From positions 248,001 through 312,000 of the forward strand of contig CAJXNC010000001.1 of assembly GCA_913056125.1 (NCBI GenBank): a stretch of 64,000 bases of DNA. Reading direction: 5' to 3'. The position numbers were made by a program, and so were the translations under genes. Positions within the stretch are counted from its first letter, which is position 1. Each line of letters opens with the position of its first letter. Of the stretch, positions 35,923 to 44,036 are shown piece by piece. A model generated the notes under the pieces. That model had not been told where the DNA came from. It made no database searches and was given only the letters and a program-made list of their open reading frames with translations. Source of the stretch: an uncultured Altererythrobacter sp. Lineage in GTDB: Bacteria; Pseudomonadota; Alphaproteobacteria; Sphingomonadales; Sphingomonadaceae.

Positions 35923-37818
35923 TCACTTGAAGGCTCCATGGGAGAGGCGAGCCTCTTTCTCCGGGTCCCACCACCAGGTGCTGAGCGCGCGATAGTCGAA
36001 GTTCCAGGCCTCGGTCACATCGGGTCGACCGAAGCGGTCCCAATAGCTGATCGGAAGCTCGCCGACCGGCGTGGGGTAAAGATGCTGGAGCGGAATCGAG
36101 TAATATTGGAAGCGTTCCACCCGGTCCATCACGCGCATGGCATCGACCACGCTCTGCCGGTCGGTGGCGGTAATCATGCGGGTGAGCGCATCGTCGATGG
36201 CCGGTTCGCTGATGCCGATATAGTTCATCGTGCTGGGGCGGTTGGCGGCATCGGTCGACCAGATCGTGGCCATGCCCGCACCGGGCGTGGGCAGCGGCGC
36301 GAAAACCGGCCGGATCAGCGCCAGGTCAAAATCGTATTCGCGGGCCATCAGCCGCATCTGCGCGCTGTCCATGGAGCGGAACTGCACCCCGATCCCGAGT
36401 TTTTCGAGATTGGCGATGAACAGGCTCACCTGGTCGATCAGCAGGGGCGAATAGCTCAGCATGTCGAGCACGACGGCCTCGCCCGTTCGCGGATCGATGA
36501 GCTTCATGTCCTCGATCCGGTAACCTGCCTCGCGCAGCAGGTCTCGCGCCTCCAGCAAATTGGCGCGCATCCGTTCCCTGCTGCCGCCGACAGAGATGGA
36601 TGGCGGCTCGGTGAATATCTCCGGCGGCAGCGTGTCGCGATATTGCTCGAGAATTTCCAGTTCCCCGGGGCCGGGCAGGCCGCTGGCGACAAACTCCGAA
36701 TTGGCGAAATTGCTGGTCACGCGGCCGTAATCGCCGCCCAGCACCACATCCTTCACCCATTCGAAGTCGTAGGCCAGCGACAACGCCTTGCGCACCCTCC
36801 TGTCTGACAGGAAGGGGCGGCGGCTGTTCATGGATAGCGAGTTGTAGATCGTCCCATTGGCATAGGGGAGGCGATCCTGCACGATCTCCCCTGCCTGCGC
36901 AGCGGGTAGGAGGTGAACCCGCTCCATCACCTGCGCATTACTGTCGACCCTGAGATGCGCGAGGCCCGAATTGAATGCTTCGTCCGCCAGCTGCTGGTCG
37001 CGATAGACATCGTATCGCACCACGTCGAAATTGTAGCGCCCGCGATTGACTGGGTGGTCCTTTGCCCAATAGTCTGGATCGCGGGTGAACTCGATGAAGC
37101 GGCCCGGGAAGAAATCGCCGATTGTGTAGGGTCCCGGCATGACCGGCGGGTCGCGCGTAGAGCGGGTCACGTCGCGGCTTTCCCAATAATGCTTGGGCAT
37201 GATCGGCATGAGCGCGATCACGGTGGGCAGCGTCGGATTGTCCTTCATGTTGTAATGGACGCGCAGGCGATGCGGATCGTCGCTTTCGATCCGGTCGAGC
37301 GCCTCGATCACCCGGGTCAACCCGGGAACGGCCAGCGGATTGCGCGCCAGCTCGACGGTATAGATGATGTCTTCTGCGGTAATCGGATGGCCGTCCGAGA
37401 ATGTCGCGCGCTCATCGAGCTCGAACTCCACCCATGACAGGTCCTCCGGGTAGGAAATGGTCTTGCAGACGAGGCAGTAGAAGGCCGCTACCTCGTCGCG
37501 GCTTTGCCGCATCAGCGTGTCCTGTAACTGCGTCTGCAGGACCGGCGCCAGACTGCGGATGTTGATGTTGTTGAGGCTGTCGAAGGATGAGGTGTCGGCA
37601 AAGCGGTAGGTGCCGCCCTTGGGGGCATCAGGATTGACGTAGTCGAAATGCTCGAAGTCCGGACCATATTTGAGGTCGCCGAACACGGCATAGCCATGCG
37701 AGGTGGTTATCCGCTCGCCCGCATTGTCGGCCGCCGAGGCGAACGGCCCCGCCAGCACAAGCAGCAGCGCTGCCAGCGCGAACCGGCATGCGCGTGTGAA
37801 TGCGGAATTCCCCGCCAT
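35923..37818 (-). CDS. yejA: Peptide ABC importer periplasmic binding protein (YejA-like)
   Basis: The product has 631 residues: a Sec signal peptide (cleaved near PFASAAD) and an SBP_bac_5 fold, opening HGYAVFGDLKYGPDFEHFDYVNPDAPKGGTYRFAD, a block typical of YejA rather than OppA. In enterobacteria YejABEF imports short peptides and microcin C-like peptide-nucleotides; the substrate here is unknown. The start at 37818 has GGAGAG upstream. It is divergent from a MarR regulator across 117 bp holding a tandem operator-like repeat. Confidence 0.94.
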   Translation of the reverse strand: MAGNSAFTRACRFALAALLLVLAGPFASAADNAGERITTSHGYAVFGDLKYGPDFEHFDYVNPDAPKGGTYRFADTSSFDSLNNINIRSLAPVLQTQLQDTLMRQSRDEVAAFYCLVCKTISYPEDLSWVEFELDERATFSDGHPITAEDIIYTVELARNPLAVPGLTRVIEALDRIESDDPHRLRVHYNMKDNPTLPTVIALMPIMPKHYWESRDVTRSTRDPPVMPGPYTIGDFFPGRFIEFTRDPDYWAKDHPVNRGRYNFDVVRYDVYRDQQLADEAFNSGLAHLRVDSNAQVMERVHLLPAAQAGEIVQDRLPYANGTIYNSLSMNSRRPFLSDRRVRKALSLAYDFEWVKDVVLGGDYGRVTSNFANSEFVASGLPGPGELEILEQYRDTLPPEIFTEPPSISVGGSRERMRANLLEARDLLREAGYRIEDMKLIDPRTGEAVVLDMLSYSPLLIDQVSLFIANLEKLGIGVQFRSMDSAQMRLMAREYDFDLALIRPVFAPLPTPGAGMATIWSTDAANRPSTMNYIGISEPAIDDALTRMITATDRQSVVDAMRVMDRVERFQYYSIPLQHLYPTPVGELPISYWDRFGRPDVTEAWNFDYRALSTWWWDPEKEARLSHGAFK

Positions 37819-37882
37819 CGATCTCTCCCTGCGGAGATGTTTCGCAAGCTAAGGAATTTGACGCAATGGGGAAAATCGAACA

Positions 37883-37919
37883 ATTGGTGCCTTGCCACTT
37901 CACGATTGGTGCTTCGCCA
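37883..37919. promoter_or_regulatory. Tandem operator-like repeat between yejA and marR
   Basis: ATTGGTGCCTTGCCA (37883-37897) and ATTGGTGCTTCGCCA (37905-37919) match at 13 of 15 bases with 22-bp spacing. Each has TGG...CCA dyad ends, as expected for a MarR-type dimer site. They lie in the divergent region just upstream of the MarR gene, so autoregulation and control of yejABEF are plausible. Confidence 0.45.
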
Positions 37920-37935
37920 TCTAGGGCAAGGACAC

Positions 37936-38514
37936 ATGGGGGATCCGGCAAGCCCGGACGGAAACGTAATCGGACATAGTATGAGCGCAACCAAGGCCGA
38001 TGGACGTTCTTCTCGCAAGGGGCGGAACAAGAATACTTTCGACATCTATCGCGAGGGCGGTAGCACGGCGGAAATCCTCCTGACGGTCCAGCTCGTCCTT
38101 GCTGCCCGCCGTTGGCGTTCGCTGCTCGACGAGAAGCTTCGCCCGATCGAGCAGAGTTCGGCCCGGATGGAGGCCATGTCCGCCATCCTCAATTCGCCCG
38201 ATATGCCGGCGCAGGTCGATATCGCCAAGCGCTTGCGCATCGAGGGTCCAACGCTCACCCGCATGCTCGACACGCTGGAAAAGGACGGGCTGGTCGATCG
38301 TATTCCCGATCCGACAGACCGACGTAGCAAGCAATTGCGCCTGACGGATGATGGTGAGGAAGCGCTCGCGCAAATCTTCGATGTCGCCGAAGTCTATCGC
38401 TCGCGCCTGCTCGACGACGTCGATCCCGAGACCATGGCGGTGGTGAATTCCTTCCTGCGCGGCCTTCTGGCAAAACTCGATTCCGGCCTGCCGGGTGTCG
38501 AGGCCGCCGAGTGA
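37936..38514 (+). CDS. MarR-family transcription regulator
   Basis: The product has 192 residues. It has the winged-helix core (about 70-145: AEILLTVQLVLAARRW..., PAQVDIAKRLRIEGPTLTRMLDTLEKDGLVDRIPDPTDRRSKQLRLTDDG in outline) with the usual DRR wing. The ATG at 37936 has CAAGGA 5 bases upstream; ATG 37981 lacks such a site. It is divergent from yejA. MarR proteins usually repress and are released by small ligands, often aromatics. The ligand is unknown. The gene converges on the tRNA-Sec gene. Confidence 0.9.
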   Translation: MGDPASPDGNVIGHSMSATKADGRSSRKGRNKNTFDIYREGGSTAEILLTVQLVLAARRWRSLLDEKLRPIEQSSARMEAMSAILNSPDMPAQVDIAKRLRIEGPTLTRMLDTLEKDGLVDRIPDPTDRRSKQLRLTDDGEEALAQIFDVAEVYRSRLLDDVDPETMAVVNSFLRGLLAKLDSGLPGVEAAE

Positions 38515-38538
38515 TCGCTTGATCGCCGGCAACGGGCC

Positions 38539-38634
38539 TGGCGGAAGAGAGTGGGGGTCGAACCCACCCGGGACCGGCTGACGGCCCCACCCGGTTTTGA
38601 AGACCGGACGTACCACCGGGTACGAATCTCTTCC
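38539..38634 (-). tRNA. selC: tRNA-Sec (anticodon UCA), CCA encoded
   Basis: On the minus strand this folds as a selenocysteine tRNA. It has an 8-bp acceptor stem (GGAAGAGA with TCTCTTCC), a 6-bp D stem (CGTACC/GGTACG), a 5-bp anticodon stem with loop CTTCAAA (anticodon TCA at 38598-38600), a long variable arm, and a T arm GTGGG-TTCGACC-CCCAC. Discriminator G and CCA are genome-encoded. The long acceptor and D stems and UCA anticodon are diagnostic. It lies 4 bases downstream of the selB stop on the same strand, so it may be co-transcribed. Confidence 0.96.
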
Positions 38635-38638
38635 TTAC

Positions 38639-40576
38639 CTAGGCTGCTTCGCGCACCTCCTCCCGGAACTGCGAGATGCGCGGCGGGTCGATAAGCCTGA
38701 CGTCGCCGCGCCGCAAGGTCAGCCTCCTGCGGTCGAACCACTCGAGGAGCTGGATCGTCACCTTGCGGCCATTCTCCAACCTGTCCCGCACATGGATCAC
38801 GCCGAAAGTGCCATCCTCGCTTTCGCTAGCCAGCTCTTCGAGCACGGCGGCGATTTCCTGCAAGGTCTCGCGCAGGAAATAGTGTTCGGGCGCGATTTCG
38901 ACTGCGTGGCCCTGTCGCGCCATCAGGCGCAGCACGTTGCGGCATTCGAATTCGCGCGCCTGCAATTGTTCGGCAATCTCGCTCGTGCGTGGAGGGCGGA
39001 AGCGGTTTTCGCCTGAAAGCAGCGGCTCGATCTTCTGCCAAAGCGCCTCTTCCTGCCGGTCCGGGCCGAGCTTGTGGCCTGGCAGGCGCAGCATGCCCGC
39101 TTCCTGCTGCAGCAGCCCGCGACCGACCATCAGGCCGATCGCCGCGGCCGCAACATCGTGCGAGACCGGCGGATCGAGCGCGTTTTGCAGCCGTTGTAGG
39201 TTGGGTCCCAGGAAATGGGGGAAACGCTCATGGAAGCGGCCAACCTCCTCCAAGGCGCAACGTGTCAGTCTTTCCCAGCTATCGGGCGCAAGGAGATGCG
39301 TCTTGCCATCCGCTTTTGCAGCGATGTGCGGCACGCTGCCGAGGATCGCGGAAAGCTGCTCCCCGCCCAACGCCCGGTCGCGCGCGAATTCCTCCAGCTC
39401 GACCGACCAAGGCCAGATGGAAAGCTGTGCCGCGAGCGACGCGGTGGGGTCCTCGATATCCATCGCATCGAAGCGGGCCAGTTGCCGCGGCTGCCTGCGT
39501 CTGCGTCGCGGCGCGCGCAGGTTCACGATCCGGCCACCACCTATGGTTCGGCGTCCTTCATTGTCGCGCAGGATGAAGCGGTCGCCAATGGCACCTGCAA
39601 TGTTCTGTTCGAGCACGATCTGGATGCGGCCGCTACCGCCCGGTCCGATCGGCTGGTCGTCGAGCAGGGCGATGCGCGCCGGAAACTCTCCGGCACCATG
39701 GTGCAGGCGAACCGGTTGCCACTGGCTGAGCGACCGTTGCTCGCTGTCGAGCAGGTGCACAAAGGCGTTGAAGCGCTCGGTCGGGGCGTGGAGGGCGGGA
39801 TCGAGCAGGAAGTCCCCGCGTGAAACCTCGGACAGGTCGACCCCGCCAAGGTTCACACCGCAGCGCTGTCCCTTGTGTCCGGTGTCGGCGGGCCTGTTTT
39901 GCACATGCAAGGCGCGCACGCGCGCCTCCGTACCCGATGGCGAGATTATCAACCTGTCGCCGACCTTGATCTCGCCCGAGAGCACAACCCCGGTCGCCAC
40001 TGTGCCGCTGCCGAGAAGGGTGAAGGTACGGTCCACGGCGAAGCGAAGCGGCCCCTTGGCGTCGGGAGGCGCAGTCTCGCGCGCAGCATCCTCGAGCGCG
40101 GCCCTGAGTTCGCCTATGCCGGTGCCATCGACTGTCGAAGTGCGTATGATGCGGGCACCGGATAGGCAGGTCCCTTCGAGCAGTCCGACAATCTGCGCCT
40201 CGACCTCGACAATCCGCGCCTCGTCCGCGAGGTCGCATTTGGTCAGCGCCACCATGCCGCGCGTCACGCCCAAAAGGTGAAGCACGGCCAAGTGCTCACG
40301 CGTCTGCGGCATAATCCCGTCATCGAGGGCGACGGTCAGCAGGACGAAATCGACACCGCCAGCGCCCGCCAGCATGTTCTTCATGAAACGTTCGTGCCCC
40401 GGAACGTCGACGAAGCCGATTACCTCGGCATTGCCGAGCGGGAGATAGGCAAAGCCGAGGTCGATAGAGATGCCGCGCGTCTTTTCCTCGGGCAGGCGAT
40501 CAGGATCGGCGCCGGTCAGTGCAGTAACCAGCGCGGACTTGCCGTGATCGACATGCCCTGCGGTACCGACGATCAT
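38639..40576 (-). CDS. selB: Selenocysteine-specific elongation factor
   Basis: The product has 645 residues. The GTPase domain has GHVDHGKS (7-14), DVPGHERF (57-64) and TKCD (112-115); EF-Tu-like domains follow, then a C-terminal set of winged helices that reads the SECIS hairpin. It delivers Sec-tRNA-Sec to in-frame UGA codons. The ATG at 40576 overlaps the selA stop as ATGA; the frame stays open to 40801 within selA, which is not coding for SelB. Length fits the family (about 610-650). The tRNA-Sec gene follows at once. Confidence 0.96.
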   Translation of the reverse strand: MIVGTAGHVDHGKSALVTALTGADPDRLPEEKTRGISIDLGFAYLPLGNAEVIGFVDVPGHERFMKNMLAGAGGVDFVLLTVALDDGIMPQTREHLAVLHLLGVTRGMVALTKCDLADEARIVEVEAQIVGLLEGTCLSGARIIRTSTVDGTGIGELRAALEDAARETAPPDAKGPLRFAVDRTFTLLGSGTVATGVVLSGEIKVGDRLIISPSGTEARVRALHVQNRPADTGHKGQRCGVNLGGVDLSEVSRGDFLLDPALHAPTERFNAFVHLLDSEQRSLSQWQPVRLHHGAGEFPARIALLDDQPIGPGGSGRIQIVLEQNIAGAIGDRFILRDNEGRRTIGGGRIVNLRAPRRRRRQPRQLARFDAMDIEDPTASLAAQLSIWPWSVELEEFARDRALGGEQLSAILGSVPHIAAKADGKTHLLAPDSWERLTRCALEEVGRFHERFPHFLGPNLQRLQNALDPPVSHDVAAAAIGLMVGRGLLQQEAGMLRLPGHKLGPDRQEEALWQKIEPLLSGENRFRPPRTSEIAEQLQAREFECRNVLRLMARQGHAVEIAPEHYFLRETLQEIAAVLEELASESEDGTFGVIHVRDRLENGRKVTIQLLEWFDRRRLTLRRGDVRLIDPPRISQFREEVREAA

Positions 40577-41931
40577 GGGCTTGCCAGATTGGCGAGGAAG
40601 CGGGGTTCCTCGTCCCTGCCGAGGCAGCGCAGGTCGAGCCGGAGCGCCCCTTCGGCAATGCGACCGATCACCGGTTCGGGGAGTGCGCGCAGGCGATCCG
40701 CGAGGCCCTCGATTTCCTCCGCTCCTACGGACCGCAATGCGAGGCCGGCGCTGGGCAGGGTCGCGGTAGGCGAAGCACCCGAGCCCACCTGGCTGCGGCA
40801 TGGCTCGACAGAGACGGACCAGTCTTCTCCCAGCGCCTCAGCCACAAGTGGAGCCAGCGCCTTGGCGCGGGCGAGGATCTCCTCGCTGGGCCGCTGGAGC
40901 ATGGCGAGGATGGGAATTGCCTCTTCGGGCCGGGCTGCTGCGCGATAGGACCGTAGCACCGCCTCGAGCGCGGCAAGCCTGATCTTGTCGAGCCGCAGTG
41001 CGCGTTTCATCGGGTTCTTGGCCAGCTTCTCGGCAAGGTCCGCCCGGCCGACCACGAATCCCGCCTGCGGCCCGCCGAGCAGCTTGTCGCCCGAGAAGGT
41101 GACGAGGTCCGCGCCCTCGGCCACCGCTTCGGCCACGGTCGGCTCCTTGGGCAAGCCGTAGCGCGAAATATCTACCAGCGTGCCCGAGCCAAGGTCGTTG
41201 ACAAGCGGCAGGCCGTGTTGCTTCGCCAGCGGGGCCAGTTCGGATGCCGTCACGTCCTTGGTGAAACCCTCGATCCGGAAGTTCGAGGGATGCACCTTCA
41301 TGATCAGCCGCGTGTTCTCATTGATGGCGTTGGCGTAATCCTTGAGGTGCGTGCGGTTGGTGGTGCCGACTTCGACCAGTTTCGCACCCGTCGCCGCCAT
41401 GATGTCGGGCATGCGGAAGGCGCCGCCGATCTCGATCAGCTCGCCCCGGCTGACAATGACTTCTCCGCCCTTGGCCAGCGTATCGAGCACCAGCATGACG
41501 GCAGCGGCATTGTTGTTGACCAGCACCGATCCGGGCGCGCCGGTCAGTTCGGCGAGGTGTTCGCGCAGCACGCTGTCGCGCTCGCCTCTCTTGCCTGTGG
41601 CAAGGTCGTATTCCAACGCCACCGGGCGGGCCATCGCCGCAGCTGCCGCATCGACGGCGGCTTGCGGCAGGATTGCGCGGCCCAGATTGGTATGCAGCAC
41701 GGTGCCGGTCAGGTTCCAGACGGGCCGCAATTGAGGAAGGTCACTTGCGGCAAAGCCCTGCGCCGCCGCTTCCAGCAGTTCGCCTTCATCGAAGCTCTCG
41801 GCGGCGCGTCCCGCTTCGATTGCCGCGCGCAGGGCGGCCACGGTCGGCTTGTGCCCATATTGCGCAAGCAGCACCTGCCCGCCCTCGCTTTCGAGCAGGC
41901 GTGATACCGAAGGCGGGCGGGCAATGGTCAT
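40573..41931 (-). CDS. selA: L-seryl-tRNA(Sec) selenium transferase
   Basis: The product has 452 residues. It is a pyridoxal-phosphate enzyme with Lys283 in TFSGDKLLGGPQAG, the NNNAAAVMLVL and SRGELIEIGGAFRMPDIM motifs, and VHPSNFRIEGF. It converts Ser-tRNA-Sec to Sec-tRNA-Sec using selenophosphate. It is coupled to selB by ATGA and lies 14 bp after the TrxB-like gene, so selD, trxB-like, selA and selB likely form one operon. Confidence 0.96.
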   Translation of the reverse strand: MTIARPPSVSRLLESEGGQVLLAQYGHKPTVAALRAAIEAGRAAESFDEGELLEAAAQGFAASDLPQLRPVWNLTGTVLHTNLGRAILPQAAVDAAAAAMARPVALEYDLATGKRGERDSVLREHLAELTGAPGSVLVNNNAAAVMLVLDTLAKGGEVIVSRGELIEIGGAFRMPDIMAATGAKLVEVGTTNRTHLKDYANAINENTRLIMKVHPSNFRIEGFTKDVTASELAPLAKQHGLPLVNDLGSGTLVDISRYGLPKEPTVAEAVAEGADLVTFSGDKLLGGPQAGFVVGRADLAEKLAKNPMKRALRLDKIRLAALEAVLRSYRAAARPEEAIPILAMLQRPSEEILARAKALAPLVAEALGEDWSVSVEPCRSQVGSGASPTATLPSAGLALRSVGAEEIEGLADRLRALPEPVIGRIAEGALRLDLRCLGRDEEPRFLANLASP

Positions 41932-41945
41932 GCGTCAGACTTGCA

Positions 41946-42866
41946 CTACCAGGCGCCGCTGTCGAGATAGCGGGCGGCTTCGACGGCGGCGGTCGCCCCG
42001 TCACCCATGGCCCCGGCTGCGCGCCAGCTATTGCCCGAGCGCAGGTTGCCCACGGCGAACACGCCCTTGGCGCTGGTCCGCAATGCGCCATCGACGGCAA
42101 TGCGGCCATCATCGGCGAGTTCGACCAGATCGGCGGCGGGATCGAGATTGGGCTCTAGGCCCACAAAGGCGAACAGGCCCTGCACCTCCAGCGTGCTTTC
42201 CGCGCCCGAGGAAACCTCCTTCAGGATGACCTGTTCGAGCTTGTCCGCGCCGCTGATGGCGGTCACTTCCATGCCGGTCATCACCTCGATGGCAGGCTCG
42301 GCCTCGACCGCCTCGACATACGAAGCCTGGCCGCTCAGCGCCTCGCCGCGTTCGACCAGCAGGACTTTCTCGACATGTTGCGCCAGGGTAAGCGCCTCTT
42401 GCATGCCGGAATCGCCGCCGCCGGCCACGACCACGGTCTTGCCGCGCAGCAGCGGCCCGTCGCAGGTCGCGCAATGCGAGACACCGCGCCCGGTGAACTC
42501 TTCTTCGCCCGGAACGCCGAGCTTGGCGACATGCGCGCCCATGGCGAGGATTAGAGCGCGGGCGGCATATTCATTGCCATCGGCCAAGACCACATAGCCC
42601 TCATCCGATGAGCTGATCGTCTCGGCGGTTTCGGTGATGATCTCGGCCCCGGCAGCTGTCGCCTGGTCCATGGCGATGGGGCACAGGTCGAAACCGGCAA
42701 TGCCTTCCTCGTGGCCGGGAAGCCCGTCAATCAGCTCGATATTGAGCAGTTCGCCGCCCGGGACGCCGCCCGAAATCACACCCACGCTGCGCCCCAGCCG
42801 CGCTGCGGTCAGGGCTGCGCTGAGGCCGGCGATCCCGCCGCCGATCACGATAATGTCGAATTCCAT
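41946..42866 (-). CDS. Thioredoxin-reductase-like flavoprotein in the sel operon
   Basis: The product has 306 residues: an FAD site (IIVIGGGIAGLSAALTAARLG, 5-25), a redox pair Cys132-Cys135 (SHCATCDGPLL), an NAD(P) site (VVVAGGGDSGMQEALTLAQ) and the closing GVFAVGNLRSGNSWRAAGAMGDG. It is shorter and more divergent than housekeeping TrxB (about 320). Its place between selD and selA suggests that it reduces the selenoprotein at 44037-45710 or feeds electrons to selenium metabolism; this is inference. The start at 42866 is 10 bp after the selD stop. Confidence 0.9.
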   Translation of the reverse strand: MEFDIIVIGGGIAGLSAALTAARLGRSVGVISGGVPGGELLNIELIDGLPGHEEGIAGFDLCPIAMDQATAAGAEIITETAETISSSDEGYVVLADGNEYAARALILAMGAHVAKLGVPGEEEFTGRGVSHCATCDGPLLRGKTVVVAGGGDSGMQEALTLAQHVEKVLLVERGEALSGQASYVEAVEAEPAIEVMTGMEVTAISGADKLEQVILKEVSSGAESTLEVQGLFAFVGLEPNLDPAADLVELADDGRIAVDGALRTSAKGVFAVGNLRSGNSWRAAGAMGDGATAAVEAARYLDSGAW

Positions 42867-42876
42867 GTGTCGTCCT

Positions 42877-43953
42877 TCAGTCTGTCACTACGGCGAGTTT
42901 TGGCGCGCCTGCGCGGACCTCGCCAATGATGGCTGCTTGGGTGAAACCTTCTGCGTGGATCAGGGCGAGCACCTCTTCGGCGGCCTCTGCCGCGAGCGAG
43001 ACCAGCAGCCCGCCTGAAGTCTGCGGATCGGCCAGCAGGTCGCGCTGCCAGTCGGGCAGTCCATCGGGCATCGCGATTCCGTCAGCGGCGCTGGCCAGAT
43101 TGCGGCTCGATGCTCCGGTGATCTTGCCCGCCTGCGCCAGCTCCCCCGCTTGCTTAAGGAGTGGAACCTTGTTCGCATGTACTTGCAGCGTCAGGCCCGA
43201 TGCGCGCGCCATTTCGAGGCCGTGGCCGACAATGCCGAAGCCCGTCACATCGGTGAGGGCATGGATCGCCGGATGCTGGCCCAGTGTCAGTCCCACCGAA
43301 TTGAGCCGCGTGGTGCTCTCGACCATTTCGGCATAGCCTGCATCGTCCAGCTCGCCCTGTTTCAGCGCGGCGGAATAGACGCCGACGCCGATCGGCTTGG
43401 TGAGGATCAGCACATCGCCCGCCCGCGCACCGGCATTGGTCTTCATATGCTCGTGCTTGACCTCACCGATCACGGCGAGGCCGTAAATCGGTTCGGCGCT
43501 GTCGATCGAATGGCCACCTGCCACGGGAATGCCCGCGGAGGCACAGGCGGCAGCGCCACCTGCCAGGATTTCGCGCACGGTTTCGGTTGCGATCTTGCCA
43601 AGCGGGATGCCGAGGATGGCCAGCGCGAATAGCGGTCGTGCGCCCATGGCATAGATGTCCGAAATCGCATTGGTCGCCGCGATCCGCCCGAAATCGCGTG
43701 GATCGTCGACAATCGGCATGAAGAAATCGGTGGTGGAGACGATACAGCGGCCATCTCCGCCTTCGAGCTCCCACACCGCGGCGTCATCCGCAGCCCCATT
43801 GCCCACCAGCAATTGCGGAAAGCCGCTGGCGGCGAATTGCCCTTCGAGCAGTTCGCGCAGCACGCCGGGCGAAAGCTTGCAGCCGCAGCCACCACCATGG
43901 GCGAGCGCGGTCAGGCGCGGCTGGTCTGACAAATCGGGCTGTTGCGCTTGCAT
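42877..43953 (-). CDS. selD: Selenophosphate synthetase
   Basis: The product has 358 residues. The active-site loop [11 protein letters not shown] has Cys23 and Lys26, which align with Cys17 and Lys20 of E. coli SelD, so this enzyme uses Cys, not Sec. Further family blocks are [32 protein letters not shown] and [15 protein letters not shown]. It makes selenophosphate from selenide and ATP. The selenoprotein gene ends 83 bp upstream on the same strand. The ribosome site before 43953 is only moderate. Confidence 0.96.
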   Translation of the reverse strand: MQAQQPDLSDQPRLTALAHGGGCGCKLSPGVLRELLEGQFAASGFPQLLVGNGAADDAAVWELEGGDGRCIVSTTDFFMPIVDDPRDFGRIAATNAISDIYAMGARPLFALAILGIPLGKIATETVREILAGGAAACASAGIPVAGGHSIDSAEPIYGLAVIGEVKHEHMKTNAGARAGDVLILTKPIGVGVYSAALKQGELDDAGYAEMVESTTRLNSVGLTLGQHPAIHALTDVTGFGIVGHGLEMARASGLTLQVHANKVPLLKQAGELAQAGKITGASSRNLASAADGIAMPDGLPDWQRDLLADPQTSGGLLVSLAAEAAEEVLALIHAEGFTQAAIIGEVRAGAPKLAVVTD

Positions 43954-44036
43954 GCTTCGGGCATCCCTTCGGGGAATGCCATAGCCAGCGGTCCTTATGC
44001 TGGCAAGATCGTTAGTATGCTAAGCAGATTGACCGG

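Noticed and set aside
38515-38640. Integration site of a genomic island at the tRNA-Sec gene
   Set aside because: No integrase, no repeated tRNA 3' end, and ordinary genes on both sides.
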